Below, in pieces: positions 21,746-32,996 of a DNA stretch of 64,000 nt. The DNA is from Aquatica leii (Eukaryota; Arthropoda; Insecta; Coleoptera; Lampyridae), in the NCBI GenBank assembly GCA_035610365.1, contig CM069432.1:3224001-3288000 (forward strand). Reading direction: 5' to 3'. Made by a program: the position numbers and the translations under genes. Numbering within the stretch: the stretch's first letter is position 1; every line of letters starts with the position of its first letter. The notes under the pieces were generated by a model, which saw only the letters and a list, made by a program, of their open reading frames with translations, was not told the origin of the DNA and ran no database searches.

Positions 21746-22996
21746 ATCTGAAATAAGAACTCAGTTTATTTAATTTGCTGTGGTTTCACTTTATGTGCTG
21801 CCAATATAAGTCAGTAAGTACTTCATAAATGACATGACCGTTATTCAAAAATTAAAATCAAGATTAATTAAAAAAAAATTAAAAACGTATCGTGTACACA
21901 CGATCGTCATTGTCATCTCACTCATGCAAAAAATATTGCAGTATATGATTATTACAGTCAAATATTAAAAAAAAAAAAACAAATCAATGACAGTTGTAAA
22001 TGAGAGTTCATTTTATGATTACATTACAAATAACAAAATGTTTTTTTTTTAATTGAGTTAAATAACTATCCTATGCTATTAGTATAGATTAGGGCTAATT
22101 TCTAATTCCTTAATTCATCATATTTGCATTCGATTTATATTACCCATCAGTGATGGGCCATCACAGTATAAATGCAGTTTATGTAATTGTTGTCCAATGT
22201 TAGCATTATAAGGACCTGGGTCTGTAGTATTTACACTGTAAATTTTACAGTTATTTAGATTTGTAGTTAATAAAACGTAAAAAATAAGCTGCCTGGGCCT
22301 GAAAAAGCGTTTGGCCTTAGATGGGGCAATTTTAATAACATTTTTTATCCGGAAAACGTCATAAAACAACATTTAACTGCATTTCTTTTTAAATCACAGT
22401 AAATGGACATTAATATTTAAAGCATTTCTTACTATATGAAGATTATCAACCCAAATGTTCTGCGGTGAGCTGGACACTGCAAAACGGGAATTTGCTGCAA
22501 GATATTTGCACGTGTGGTCCTTGTTGATTTTACTCTGTTTGCTGTTTGAATAGCAATTTTTTGCACTCCAAATTCAAATTCAAACTGAATAAAACAGGCT
22601 TCTTTCACTTGTAGGAGTTCACTGATATGTGAGTTAGGAAATGGCCGAGTATGTGTAAATGTGTATATACGAACGGGCAGAGTCAATGAGCAGCGATGTT
22701 TAAAGTGCATCCATTCCCTTGTATGTAAACAAAATATTAGCAGAATAACGCTTTCCTGCACGTCACCAACGTCACACTTCCTGATAACATGCAAGCGTAG
22801 GAGTGCACTGCTTATGTAAAATTGCCATTGTTGTCTGTCTTACATAAACTCATAATAGATTTTGTTCTAATGTTCATATAATGTTTACATAGAATTTATT
22901 AAAACCCTTTTATGTGATTGACTGAGCTATCAGTCTGAAATTTAGCATAGTCCTTCTGGCGTTTGCCCGAACTGCCAGATGGCCAATCCGCCCCTG

Positions 22997-24059
22997 ACTT
23001 CGCATGTTATATTGTATTACATTATTTATTATAATTCAAGTTTTAGTTTTCCATTTAAGTGTGCCATGACGGTTTCGATTTGACCCGTTCAATGCTAGAA
23101 AAAACGAAACCCCGACAAAAATACTAAATTACGTGATTGATGAGCAAATAAAGTTCGTCAAAATGGTTTTTGGGGTAAAACTAATTTTTTTTTAAATGAA
23201 ACCATATTAGTACCAAGGTACCATTTATTAGTACTATTAACAAGAAATTTATCCATACCCATTATTAAAATGGGCAATAAATCCAAATGAAATTACAACT
23301 AAAAGAAAATAAAATGCTACGTGGTTTTTCCCATAACTAAAAAAGCGACTACTAACTCAGTTCTTCCGGCGATTGAGTCGTAAGTTTCGTGGTGTTAAAT
23401 TATAAAATGAATTTAAAAAGGCGCGAAAACGATGAAAAACTAGGGTGGGAGACACCGTTTAAATCTACCCGCAGCTGAAATAGAACAAATGACAAGACAG
23501 AAGTGGCAACACAAGCTATATTTATTCTATCACAAACAACAGTTTACGTTAGAAGAAGAAGAAGAAAGTACATAAGTATATTTATATAAATTTTATCAAA
23601 CGCTAGCACGCAGGTCGGTATCACAGACAAAATATAAACTACGCCTTTGACTGGACAACACGTCGTACAGCAAGATGACCTAGTTAGTCTAACTTTTACA
23701 TTCAGAAAACGAATGACTTAACATTCGTAAATTAAAATACAAGAATACAAAAAGAGCACTGTAATAATAATATGTGACCGCATAGATTTTCCCTTAAATT
23801 AATTTTGTAACTTTTAATAATTACATCCAACCCCTCGAAGGTGTAGATTGTGTTAGCTACAGCGACGTGACGTCATAGAAATTTTCCCAATTATAACATC
23901 TGCTGATTATCTCCACAGACAAAGAAAACGTGTGGGGGCATGGAAATCCGCTACAGACAATTAAGGAAGAATTAAATTAAACCACAATACAAAAAATTAA
24001 TGCTTACCGTAAATAAAGACTTTCACTCAGATCGCGACAATATTCAATTAATATTCATA
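22997..24059. other. Non-coding, AT-rich spacer between hAT and pogo elements
   Basis: No gene can be supported. The stretch contains a GAA repeat near 23553-23568 and short inverted segments, and may include the outer ends of the pogo-like element, which I could not delimit. Confidence 0.5.
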
Positions 24060-24478
24060 TAGATGTCTGTGAAACTTAACAATGAAAGCCTTGTTGGGCG
24101 TACACATGCCACCAATTCTTGCATTTATTGCATTGCATCCAGTCGTCATTAGGGATTGGAAAAAATGACTCTTCACAAGCAGGTCATGTCACATTTTCTT
24201 CGGAAGCTTCTAGGATTTGTTGGACTTTTTTTTCAAATGATGTTTTCTATATCTTGTTTTTTGCACTAGTTTTACTACCCGATGGCCCAGCCTTTTCTTT
24301 GGCCAATTTCTGTTTGGTAGAAAATACATTTCTTTTACCATTAATTTTGGTATTTTCATTTTTAGCTTTCATCGCATTTTCTAGTTCTAGCTGCTCAAGA
24401 TTGTGGACTTTTTCCCCTTACTTTTCCTTAAAGCTACACCTTTCTTCTTGGGAAGTGGCAAAATTTGAATTACTGAAA

Positions 24479-25593
24479 CTAGCTCTGCTCCAGGATCTGT
24501 AATACAGAAGGTATTGGAGTAGATGTTCTACCATTTGATGTAGAAAGTACAGAAGTGGTTGGTCTAGCGTAAAATGATTTATAGGGTATTTCAGAATCTG
24601 TGTTCTTCATAGTATTTGATGGAGTAGAACAAACTGGAGCGTGTAGTTTAGCAGTAACTTGGGAAGATTCACTTGTAGATAGTCTTATATGCTGTCCTTT
24701 AGTAGAATCATTTGTCCTTGGAGTAATCTCTATGACAGTCGTGTCATTGTAAGTATTATTACGATTTGTGGTCAATATGTGATCATGGAATTGTTCTTGC
24801 TGGTCAGTCACCGTAGATGGCAAAAAGTCTTCTTCTGTAAATGCAGATAAATTGAACGGCCAAATTTTGAAGCTATTTACAGCTTTATCCACCGTCGCAG
24901 CCCGATGATATGCTTCTGAAAATAGCGAAGCCACTTGGTATTGTGTAATAGATCTACCTGGATTAGTAGTAGTAGCCATTGTTCACAGGCCTCTGAATAA
25001 AAGTCCTTTAAAGGTTTAAAAAAGCAGCGATCTAACGATTGGGTTCTATGACTACTGTGTGGAGGCAAAAACAATATATGAATATGATGTTCTTTAGCAA
25101 ACATGACTGCTTGCAAAGCTATATGTGATGAGTGGCTATCTAGTATTAACAATGTAGAGTCAGTTTCTGACGACTTAACATGGTTTTGGAAGTGCTGCAA
25201 CCATTCAATAAATAAATCGGGATTTATATATCCCGAATCTGACACAAAAAGAATGGAATCTGGAGGCGATTCATCAATGAGTTCAGCCTTTCTTCTTTTC
25301 CTTGGAAAATTTATAGCAAGTGGTACATAATTTTCTACTGCAGACATGCAACACACCGTTTGGCCCCTTTCTGCTGAAGCAATTTTTCCCACCAGTTTTT
25401 GCCCTCCAATGGAAACAACTTTTGGTGTTTTATTAGGTACTGTTGAAAGATCCTTTTCAACCATGTTGTAGATTCTGCAACCCGTAAACTGGTGTTTTTG
25501 CATCAGATTCTGAAGGTTCTGAAAGTATAAGTCCACTTGTGTCTTATTAAAACCCATAGCTTTTGCTACACTGGTTTTTGAAAGCGTTTGCAA
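24479..25593 (-). pseudogene. pogo-type transposase, catalytic domain and tail
   Basis: The 25593-24877 frame carries the RNase-H-like catalytic core. DSGYINPDLFIEWLQHF contributes the early Asp region (SILFVSDSGYI), LLILDSHSSHIALQAVMFA the second Asp, and LPPHSSHRTQSLDRCFFKPLK the third, giving a DDD arrangement usual in the pogo group. The frame slips near 24950 and 24979-24479 continues with HRAATVDKAVNSFKIWPFNLSAFTEEDF, a typical post-catalytic segment. Further on, WMQCNKCKNWWH near 24150-24110 suggests a zinc-finger tail. The catalytic residues look intact, but the frame does not. Confidence 0.8.
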
Positions 25594-25600
25594 AGAAAGC

Positions 25601-25948
25601 TTATTTTTTTTTTAAACTATAAGCCCAGTCTTTTCCGGCCATTTGTTTGTCTTCTGAAAAAGGATTTGCTATATGATTTGCTTTAGCGTATTGGTACGCC
25701 AATTTTTTCAAAGACTTGAACCTCAAACCATAAAACATTTGCTCCAAATTGACTGTATGCTTTGCCACTTCAAGTTCTTGATCTTTGTTGAAAATAGACT
25801 TAAATCGTCCCAACTCTGTAACTCCGTGGCCTATCTTAAGGCGTTTTCTTAAAGCACCTTCCGAGAAACCAAGCTCGCTGTCCACTCGACGTTGAGATAA
25901 ACCGGTTTGCAGCAACTCTTTGGCCCTCTCAAAAACTTCAGGCGTCAT
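25601..25948 (-). pseudogene. pogo-type transposase, DNA-binding region
   Basis: 115-residue frame: MTPEVFERAKELLQTGLSQR, then RRVDSELGFSEGALRKRLKIG, a psq-type helix-turn-helix (residues about 5-40), followed by a second helical segment with DQELEVAKHTVNLEQMFYG. This is the usual CENP-B-like DNA-binding module. The frame stops after KDWAYSLKKK and is continued in another frame at 25593, implying a 1-2 nt frameshift in an A/T run (25606-25614). Confidence 0.75.
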
Positions 25949-26080
25949 AGGAGTGCGCTCAGATTTTCGTTTGTAAACTATGTAAAAAATCAGCTTGGCG
26001 CCAATTTTGTAAAGTTTAATCTTAAATCTCCTCGGCTAATTATGTCCAGTCTGTTTTTCGTTAGGAGATTGGTAACAGCG

Positions 26081-26422
26081 CTAAACCCATTTTCTACTAG
26101 GTATGACGATGGATAGGAAATTAAAAATTTCCTCGCTCCATAATACGGGATAAGTAACGGGTATGTTTTGCAAACAGAATTGCTGATATTCGTTTTTAAA
26201 CTGAACCTTAAGTTCTTCGTTTGTACTTAGGTCAATCAGTTCCTCTTGTATTATGACATTCGTTTCTTCTATGTCACCATATGGGTTAATTATCCACGGT
26301 GGTATTACCATAGTCAAAAAATCCTCAAATCTAGTTTCAAAATTTGAATAGAAGGCATTTAAATGTTGAACGTAGGTTGAAACGTCGTTTTCCTGGAAGT
26401 TTTCGGACATGCCATCAATCAT
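26081..26422 (-). pseudogene. hAT (ZBED5/SCAND3-like) C-terminal fragment
   Basis: 113-residue frame with NAFYSNFETRFEDFLTMVIPPWIINPYGDIE, EELIDLSTNEELKVQFKNEY and VTYPVLWSEEIFNFLSIVIPS. The sequence resembles the segment just before and including the start of the hAT dimerisation region in ZBED5-like proteins. It is cut off where the VESGFS-type block would follow. No N-terminal part is seen next to it. Confidence 0.55.
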
Positions 26423-26429
26423 CTGTAGG

Positions 26430-27592
26430 CCAAATTAATCTATTTAAATAAGACATAAAGTCCAGCTGCTGTATATTAAAAAATCATAGTCAAATTTAAA
26501 TCGTATGGTCTTAGATTTTGTGGCAGGCATATGCGTACAGCCATTATAAGTGAATGTGAGAAGGGGAATGTTATGAATGTTACTTAAGGTTTCGATATGA
26601 TGGAACTTTAAGGAAATTTGAAAATAACATGACAAAAAATGTTAAAATAAAATATTATACAACGAATAATAATAAATTGTTATGCGATTTATCTTTACGT
26701 ACATTCGATTGTTATGTGTAAAAATTCACTGGTTCCACTTTAGCAATAATACAAAATTTTGATTTTAATATAGAGAAGTATGTACAGTGCAATATCCGTA
26801 ATCCGAACTTCCGTAATCCGAACATTCCAGTAATCCGAACTGGCCCACAGTGTAACGACCAATGGACAAAAGTACAGTTATTCTACTTTTTTTGTGAAGT
26901 TATTTGGTAAGATATATGTATTTATAAAAGAATAATAAATGCCTAGCAAGGTCGCAAATAAGTAAATATTGACACACAAACATAGACCCCTGGGGCTGGA
27001 TATAGACCACTTTGGAAATCATTGCTCTAATAATTTAGCAAGATACTCGCTTGTTGCTTTAAAAAGTTACCAATAACTGAGTTGCAATCCGAGGCAACTT
27101 TTTTTGATTTAACTGACTAAAAACTTTATAGATAATAATTTAAAAGCTCCAACTTTTTGTTTTAAATTTGTTTGACTGTATTGTAAAATTAGTAGATTTT
27201 GAGCTTAATTTTTCTTGGTGTATTAAAATTAAACGGTTCTCATAAAATTTGATGAATTCTTATAAAACTTATGAAATTGTATAATATTTTGAATTTAATT
27301 AATAATATCTAAAAATACATGGTAAAAGTATAAAAATGTTCAAAAATAAAAGATTTATGAACTTAAGAAACGTTGTTGAGTAAGTTTATATGTATATATG
27401 TATGTAGCATAATTTACTTAAAATTACTTAAAAAAATACGTTTCTGAAATTTGACGGATATCTCAGAAAACACTTTGCATTTATGTAACAGATCAGCACA
27501 AATAATAATAATAAAAAATACAGCAACCTTATTTATTTTTTACAATTGTGTGACAAATTTGCATAATATGATAAAGTTAGATATTTTTACAG
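26430..27592. other. AT-rich intron or intergenic stretch before the first visible exon
   Basis: Apart from the Tigger-like end at 26784-26850 nothing coding is recognised. The segment ends in a polypyrimidine-AG (TTTTTACAG, 27584-27592) that I use as the splice acceptor of the host exon, so at least its right part should be intron. Confidence 0.6.
26784..26850 (+). repeat. Orphan Tigger/pogo-type terminal repeat
   Basis: TACAGTGCAATATCCGTAAT followed by three close copies of TAATCCGAAC. A CAGTGC-ATCCG start with repeated ATCCGAAC boxes is characteristic of Tigger/pogo termini and of transposase binding sites. No opposite end was found within about 800 bp to the right, before the host exon. 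Confidence 0.55.
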
Positions 27593-27780
27593 AGTCAAGT
27601 TGTGCGAGTTAACGACAACGCTACCTTCAACGCCTTTCTTCTACCCGAGCAACCCTCAGTAGCCCCAACTCAAAAACCTGTGTCGATGGTACGAGAAATA
27701 TTTTTAGAAGACGACATGAAAGAATATTGGGGTTTCTATCTACTCGCGGGTTCAACTGTCACAGTATCAACATGCGTAAG
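27593..27780 (+). CDS. Host gene, first visible exon (APD1-4 N-like domain)
   Basis: The exon reads SQVVRVNDNATFNAF, PTQKPVSMVREIFLEDDMKEYWGFYLLAGSTVTVSTCVR and ends in phase 2 at 27780. I chose the donor GTGTAA at 27781 over the better-looking GTAAG at 27776 because only that joins in frame with the next exon, giving CVRWPGASLIVIRGHKHLHDC across the junction. The acceptor is TTTTTACAG at 27584-27592. The FYLLxGSTVxVSTC and GASLxVIRGHKHL blocks recall the DUF4792 (APD1-4 N-terminal) family from memory. The protein start must lie in an upstream exon that I cannot find. Confidence 0.75.
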
Positions 27781-27838
27781 GTGTAAATACGTTACTATTT
27801 TAAAATTACGTAATTGCTAAATGAAACATTTAGTGTAG
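27781..27838 (+). other. Intron of 58 bp
   Basis: GTGTAAATAC at the 5' end and TTTAGTGTAG at the 3' end. Both GT and AG are present, and splicing here is phase-consistent. The length is typical of short insect introns. Confidence 0.75.
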
Positions 27839-28841
27839 GTGGCCTGGAGCCTCTTTAATAGTGATTAGGGGCCACAAACATTTACACGACTGTGCTTACA
27901 TCGGCGACGACTCTTCAGAAGAGCTCGAAGAAATGGCTAAAGCAATAGCAGATGGCAATTATAATACTACCAATTTCTCGTCGGAATCATCGGCAGACAC
28001 TAATAATCCACATATTATGAAAAGACACAGACCTGATGTACATTTTCACCACCCATTCCATGTAAATAATGGAACTAAAAACCACAGCATATCAAAGCAT
28101 CATGATGTGCCCGATATTACCGACCCGAAGCTCTTAAAAACACTTCTTGATGCATTATCTAAAAAAACGGAAAAGATGAATAAGCAATGTGAAAAGCTTA
28201 AAGAAAAAATCATTGAACAAAAAAAAGTTTTTAATTTAACAAAATCTATTACTAAAAAACCAGAATCGCACATTGAAAAAATACCGCCTAGAAAAACGGC
28301 TGTTCGTACCACAGAAGCACTACATCAGCAAGAATTAAGTGTATCAAGTACCACCCAAAAAATTAGTGCGTTAAATTTTTCAAGAGCGGAACATGCTCTA
28401 AGTGCCCTGTCGTCAAAGTTGGCTAACATTGTTGTTAACACAACTAAAGGCGCAGGTCCGTATAAGAATGTAACCGTAAACCATGCGTATCATAATTTAA
28501 CTGTTTCGGAAAAAGACATAGCTGTTTTACAATCTTCATTTTCACATGACAAAGATGTTTTATCCAAATCAGTTAGCGAAGATATGGATAATTTCACCGC
28601 TTCAGAAGAATTATTTATGGAACTATCTAAAAAATTAGATTCTTTAGGCGATAAACAGCATAGGCTTTTGCAAAGATTAAACAGCAGAACATTTCCTAAT
28701 CCCATTGACAGCAAACAAAAAAATAATAAAATTAACCAAGATCAATCGCGAAAACGAAGAAAGCGAGATATTATATTGTCGAGTGCAATAATGGATCATT
28801 TAAATGAGGACGACGAGGAAGGGAATGCCGGCATCGAAGAG
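27839..28841 (+). CDS. Host gene, long second visible exon
   Basis: It continues the reading WPGASLIVIRGHKHLHDCAYIGDDSSEELEEMAKAI for about 334 residues. After the conserved start come a His/Asn/Ser-rich region, a coiled-coil-like K/E segment near residues 90-130 (KTEKMNKQCEKLKEKIIEQK), several N-glycosylation sequons and, near the end, RKRRKRD (28749-28769), a furin-type cleavage motif. The acidic end DEDDEEGNAGIEE meets a consensus donor GTAAGT at 28842. The conserved edges and variable middle suggest an extracellular linker between two folded modules. Confidence 0.8.
28749..28766 (+). other. Furin-like cleavage motif RKRRKR in the host protein
   Basis: Six consecutive basic codons (CGA AAA CGA AGA AAG CGA) followed by Asp. 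They fit a proprotein convertase site. This is plausible because the protein appears to be secretory or membrane-bound and the motif lies between its two conserved modules. Confidence 0.5.
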
Positions 28842-29497
28842 GTAAGTTCTTTTTATGTTAACTTACGTAATTCTATTTTTGCATAAACAAGTTCTTGTAT
28901 GACGTGTTTAAAATACATTGACGACATTCAAAACACAAATTAATTGCTAAAACGTTTTAACACCATAATTTACGTAAGAAAACTTGTAACCATGTTACAC
29001 GCGCATAAATAGGTTTTAATTGGTAGTGATGTAAGACTGAAGATACTGTGCGAACATTCGGGAAAAATGCAAAATACCAAAGATTATACATTAAATAATA
29101 ATTTAATATTCAAATTCAATTTTAAACGATTTGATTCCTTAAAATCGTTTCGAAGTTATAGTAAATTTCTTTGTCACTGCGTACTTTCTCATTGATTTAT
29201 TGAGGTCTTAATTTAATGGCAAAAGTTTGGTAACAAACTAAATCAGATTTGAAAAAGAAATTTGTTTAAGAAAAAATCAAACTGTATAAAAGATATCTCA
29301 GTTTTAAATAGAATTGGACCTTATAAATTAGTCGAATCTCGTTGTACAATTTAGTAAATACACTGGGTTTCAAATAACATGCACCACATAGAAGGAGTAG
29401 ACGTGGAGGGCTGAAATTTTGTATTTAAAACTGTTATATATAGATAAATAAATGATTACAATTTGGAAGAAGCAACACACCGTTTTATTGAAATTTT

Positions 29498-29613
29498 TCA
29501 ATAATGTGTAACATGACCACGTGCTTTTATGCAAGAAGTTACTCTTCTAGGCATGCTGGAAATGAGGTGATTAATTGCGTTCTGGGATATCTCATCTCAG
29601 GCTATTTAAAGCT
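29498..29613 (-). pseudogene. Tc1-like transposase, C-terminal end
   Basis: The minus strand reads WDEISQNAINHLISSMPRRV, TSCIKARGHVTHY and stops at 29498-29500. AINHLISSMPRRVxxxIxARGxxTxY is the usual Tc1 C-terminus and follows the piece at 33009 after removal of the RTE copy. Confidence 0.8.
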
Positions 29614-29625
29614 GTTCTAGCAATT
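29614..29625. repeat. Target-site duplication of RTE copy 2 (left)
   Basis: GTTCTAGCAATT, matched by GTTCTGGCAATT at 32997-33008 (one mismatch). Confidence 0.8.
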
Positions 29626-29651
29626 ATATATATATATAATTGCGAGTGGAA

Positions 29652-31502
29652 CTACACCATGCGGCGTCTCCCGCATCCAAGCTTCCATCGTCTTCTATCT
29701 TGCCAATCTTCCTCCTGCATGTACCTATCTTGCATTGCTTGATATACTCCATCATTCCAAGAGAGTCGAGGCCTTCCTCTCTTTCTGCGACGTGGTGGTT
29801 GCCAATTCCATATTTTTAATGGCCATCTCTCTTCCGGCATTCTCCTTAGGTGTCCGTACCAATTTAAACGTTTACCTTCGATAGTGTCAAGAATATTTAA
29901 TGTTATCACCATCCTTTCTCTGATATTTTGGTTATTAACTTTATCCAGTCTTGTTATCGCGTAACTCCGTCTCCAGTAATCCATTTCCATTGCCTTCAAC
30001 TTGCCTTCGTTTCTTTTTGATATCTCCCACACCTCTGATCCATATAGAGTGATACTCTCTACGACCGATTTATATATTCTTCTTTTGACATTCTTATTGG
30101 TGTTTCTGTTCCAAATGATTGAGTGTAACTGTCTTGTCGCAGCCTTGCCCTTTACAATTCGATTTTTGATTTCTTCGTCACTCCCACCTTTGTTAGATAC
30201 AGTTATTCCCAAATATTTATAAGTCTGACAGCATTTCACTACAGAACCATCATCCAATGTTAAGTCCTGTCCTGTTCCTCCAACGACCATGTACTCAGTC
30301 TTATGAAAGTTAATTTCCAGGCCCCATTTTCCATATTCCTCACTGAGCTTTCTCAGCATGTAGCATGCGTCATCTGTATCTTCTGCGAAAATTACTTGGT
30401 CATCTGCGAAGTTCAATGAGTATAAAACGTCGTCATTGATGTTTATTCCCATGTATTTACATTTGTTTCTCTAGGCAGTCAGAGTTTCGGTTAAATAGAT
30501 TTTGAAGAGAGTTGGCGCTAGACAACACCTCTGCCTCAGGCCTTTGTTTACTTCAAACGCAGGAGACAGTAGGTTTCCCACCTTAACACAGCTGCTATTG
30601 TCACTATACATCCTTTTTATAGCATTTATATAGCCTTTACTAACCTGTTGATTTTCCATCGCTTGCCACAACTTAAGTAATGGAGCATTATCATAGGCTT
30701 TACGAAGGTCGATGTAGATCAAATGAGTCTCTAAGTTATGGGCTAGTCGTTTGTCTACTACTTGCCTGATGCTAAAAATGTTGTCGATGCATGATCGGCC
30801 AGCGCGAAAGCCACTTTGTTCCTCTTCCTCGGTAACTTCAATTTAAATTCTAGCTTTAAGTATTTTACCGTAGATTCTGCCAATGGAACTCAATACTGTA
30901 ATACCACGATAGTTCGTGCACTGATCCCTGCTACCTTTTTTATAAATGTTAGTGATGTACCCTTCTCTAAAGTGGTCCGGAATAGTATACCCAATAAGAC
31001 ACAGGGAAAACAATTTAGCAAGAAGCTCAAACATAAGGGAAGGTGCTGCTTTTATAAGTTCTATGTTTACTGCACCTGGTCCCGGTGCCTTCCCATTTTT
31101 AAATCTGTTTACTGCCTCTTTAACTTCTCGTGCTGTTATATGTGCTATATCCGCTATATCTTCGGGTTCTAAGTTTTCTGGGGAAGCAGGTGTTTCTTTA
31201 AACTCATTGCGATTTTCTTTTAGCAGTTCTTCATAATAATCCTTCCACTTATTTAAACCTATGAGTTGTATGCTCGAATGGGATTTTTCATTTGTTCTAA
31301 GGCTTTTAACCACGTTCCATGCTTCCCTTGACCTAGTACTTCCAATACAGCTATTAATTTGCTCACATTTTTTATCCCACGTTTCATTTTTAGTCCTTAT
31401 TATTTCTTTTTGTACTTCTCTGCTTATTTTTGCATAAAGTCTGTAATCTTCCAGTTTGTGAGTGGATAGCCATTTTTGGTAAGCATTTTTCTTTTCTTGC
31501 AC
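29652..31502 (-). pseudogene. RTE copy 2 reverse transcriptase
   Basis: Frames 31502-30843, 30722-30471 and 30452-29652 cover the linker and RT: NRFKNGKAPGPGAVNIELIK, YRGITVLSSIGRIYGKILKARI, a stop at 30843-30845, YIDLRKAYDNAPLL, then GLRQRCCLAPTLF (the usual QGC is changed to QRC), a stop near 30472, LNFADDQVIFAED and the C-terminal NWYGHLRRMPEERWP. The frame ends RRRWKLGCGRRRMV before the TA tail, showing the original C-terminus that is fused through in copy 1. Confidence 0.85.
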
Positions 31503-31753
31503 TTTCCCTGCTATTGTATTATTCCACCAGTAGTTGTCGGGTCTTCGTCTATTGTGTTCTTTTACCCCAAGGCTTTCAAATGCTGCTTCATGTATTGCTT
31601 TTGTAATGTATATATGGACTTGGGTGTAGTATCGTCAACTGTTTCGAGTTTTCCACTCAGTCTGAGCCTATATAAAAACTGAATTGAGGGATCCTGCAAG
31701 AGATTTAAGTTGTAATTTTTGTAGACCTGTTTCTCTCCTTTCGTAATCTGATT

Positions 31754-32442
31754 TTATTTGCTGCAGAGGTTTCCTTTTTGCAAGGGAAATATCACCTTAG
31801 AGCGTAACATAAAATGGTCAGAGTCACATTCAGCCCCTCGATATACTCTACAATCCTTTACTACCGTTTTGTTGCTACAATTTCCAATTGTATAGTCAAT
31901 GATAGATTTTACGTTTCTAGTGGTTTGAGTATAAGTATATTTATGGATTTCCTTGTGCTGAAAGAAACCGTTCCATATTTTTAGATCGTATTGTTCACTC
32001 ATACTTATCAGGCGTTCCCCGCTTTTGCTTTTGCTTTTCCCGCATCTTGTTTACCCACCCTTCCATTAAAATCTCCTAAGAGATATAGCTCCTTTCTGCT
32101 ACCAACTTGATCCAGAAGGTTTGTCAAACTATTGAGAAAATCTGTTTTTTCCGCATCGGATGCATTGTCAATGGGTGCATATGCAGCAACGACTACTATG
32201 TCATACCCTTTGAGCCTCAGATCAACATGGATTAGATATTCATTTATACATTCCAATTTTTTGATATTCTGTTTAAGGTTTTTGCGAATGGCAATGGACA
32301 CTCCCTTTTTTGCTCTACATAATTTATCTACTCCACTATAGATATGCAAATAGTCTTGAAAATCTTCTATACCTTTTCCTTTCTTTTTTGTTTCAGATAG
32401 GGCTATTATGTCTAAATTGAAGCGGACTAATTCTTTAAACAC
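31754..32442 (-). pseudogene. RTE copy 2 endonuclease
   Basis: Two frames, 32442-32008 and 32002-31754, are collinear with the copy 1 endonuclease. Motifs: NLDIIALSETKKKG, VVAAYAPIDN, LYLLGDFNGRVGKQDAG, then a break where copy 2 reads KAKAKAGNA in place of the copy 1 segment, then MSEQYDLKIWNGFF, IDYTIG and SDHFMLRSKV. The break lies at 32020-32045 and shifts the frame, so the domain is inactive. Confidence 0.85.
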
Positions 32443-32996
32443 CTCGTTTTTTTTAGTTGCAATACCTTGTACATTCCAGGTTCCAAAAACATATGCCTAT
32501 TTCGTTTGCCTTGTCGTCGTCGTTTATATCTGTCCTGATTCCGAGGCTTATCGCTTGGAGTTTTTGCAAAATTATAGTTTTACGAGTGTTGGGGAGCAAA
32601 CCCAACGCCTCACCCCCAACCTGGAGGACCAGGTAATTTGTACTCAAGGTTTTCTTCCTTTAGACCGATTGTTTACCTGAACTTTAGAGCTCGATCTGCC
32701 CTTGTGCCTGTTTCCCCTACAGGCTAGGTTGCCACCTACGCCGGATCCATCGTAATGAAGTTCCTCTTCTCCGCCTTCTCCGCCGGTGTGGTTTTCGTCC
32801 GTATCCCTGGACAAGGGGGATGCGTTATACCCCGCAACGCTGGGTCCCCAGCATGATTCAGCCACCAACAGATAGTTGGGCCCATCCCCGCGACTTGGAC
32901 GCACATGCTGAGACTTACCAAAGTGGGTTCAGAGAAGGTGCCTCTGATTCCCCTTTGGCCGGGTTAATGCTTGTGTCTGATTCCACGAGCAAAGGC

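Larger units (their letters stand above)
19498..22996 (-). mobile_element. hAT-type transposon (ZMYM1-like), left end truncated
   Basis: The minus strand encodes a TTF-type zinc-finger and hAT transposase-like protein from 21745 down to 19498. Its outer end on the right reads CAGGGGCGGATTGGCC on the minus strand (about 22996-22981), which resembles the 5' terminus of many hAT elements. The region 21770-22980 is non-coding leader. On the left the protein stops before the conserved hAT dimerisation block and the I-element leader begins near 19450, so the left end is missing. Cut-and-paste transposition is the family function. Confidence 0.65.
24070..25990 (-). mobile_element. pogo/CENP-B-like DNA transposon
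   Basis: The coding part runs from 25948 to about 24080 on the minus strand with an N-terminal helix-turn-helix, a DDE/D catalytic domain and a C-terminal zinc-finger tail. This is the layout of jerky/pogo-type transposases in insects. Frameshifts split the frame at about 25595 and 24950. Terminal inverted repeats were not recognised around it. Confidence 0.75.
29626..32996 (-). mobile_element. RTE-type LINE copy 2, near full length
   Basis: Same organisation and ends as the copy at 11469-14880: leader, endonuclease (32442-31754), RT (31502-29652) and a short TA tail (about 29626-29638). Identity to copy 1 is high by eye over the whole length. It differs by scattered substitutions and by a replacement near 32020-32045, where copy 1 has about 45 nt of coding sequence and copy 2 has a GCTTTT-repeat. 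It sits inside a Tc1-like transposon with a 12-bp duplication (one mismatch). Confidence 0.9.

Noticed and set aside
22118-22794. Two open frames on the minus strand (84 and 120 codons)
   Set aside because: No motif recognised. They lie in the non-coding leader of the hAT-like element and their composition fits chance frames.
23553-23570. GAA-repeat tract
   Set aside because: A short simple repeat with no evidence of a function.
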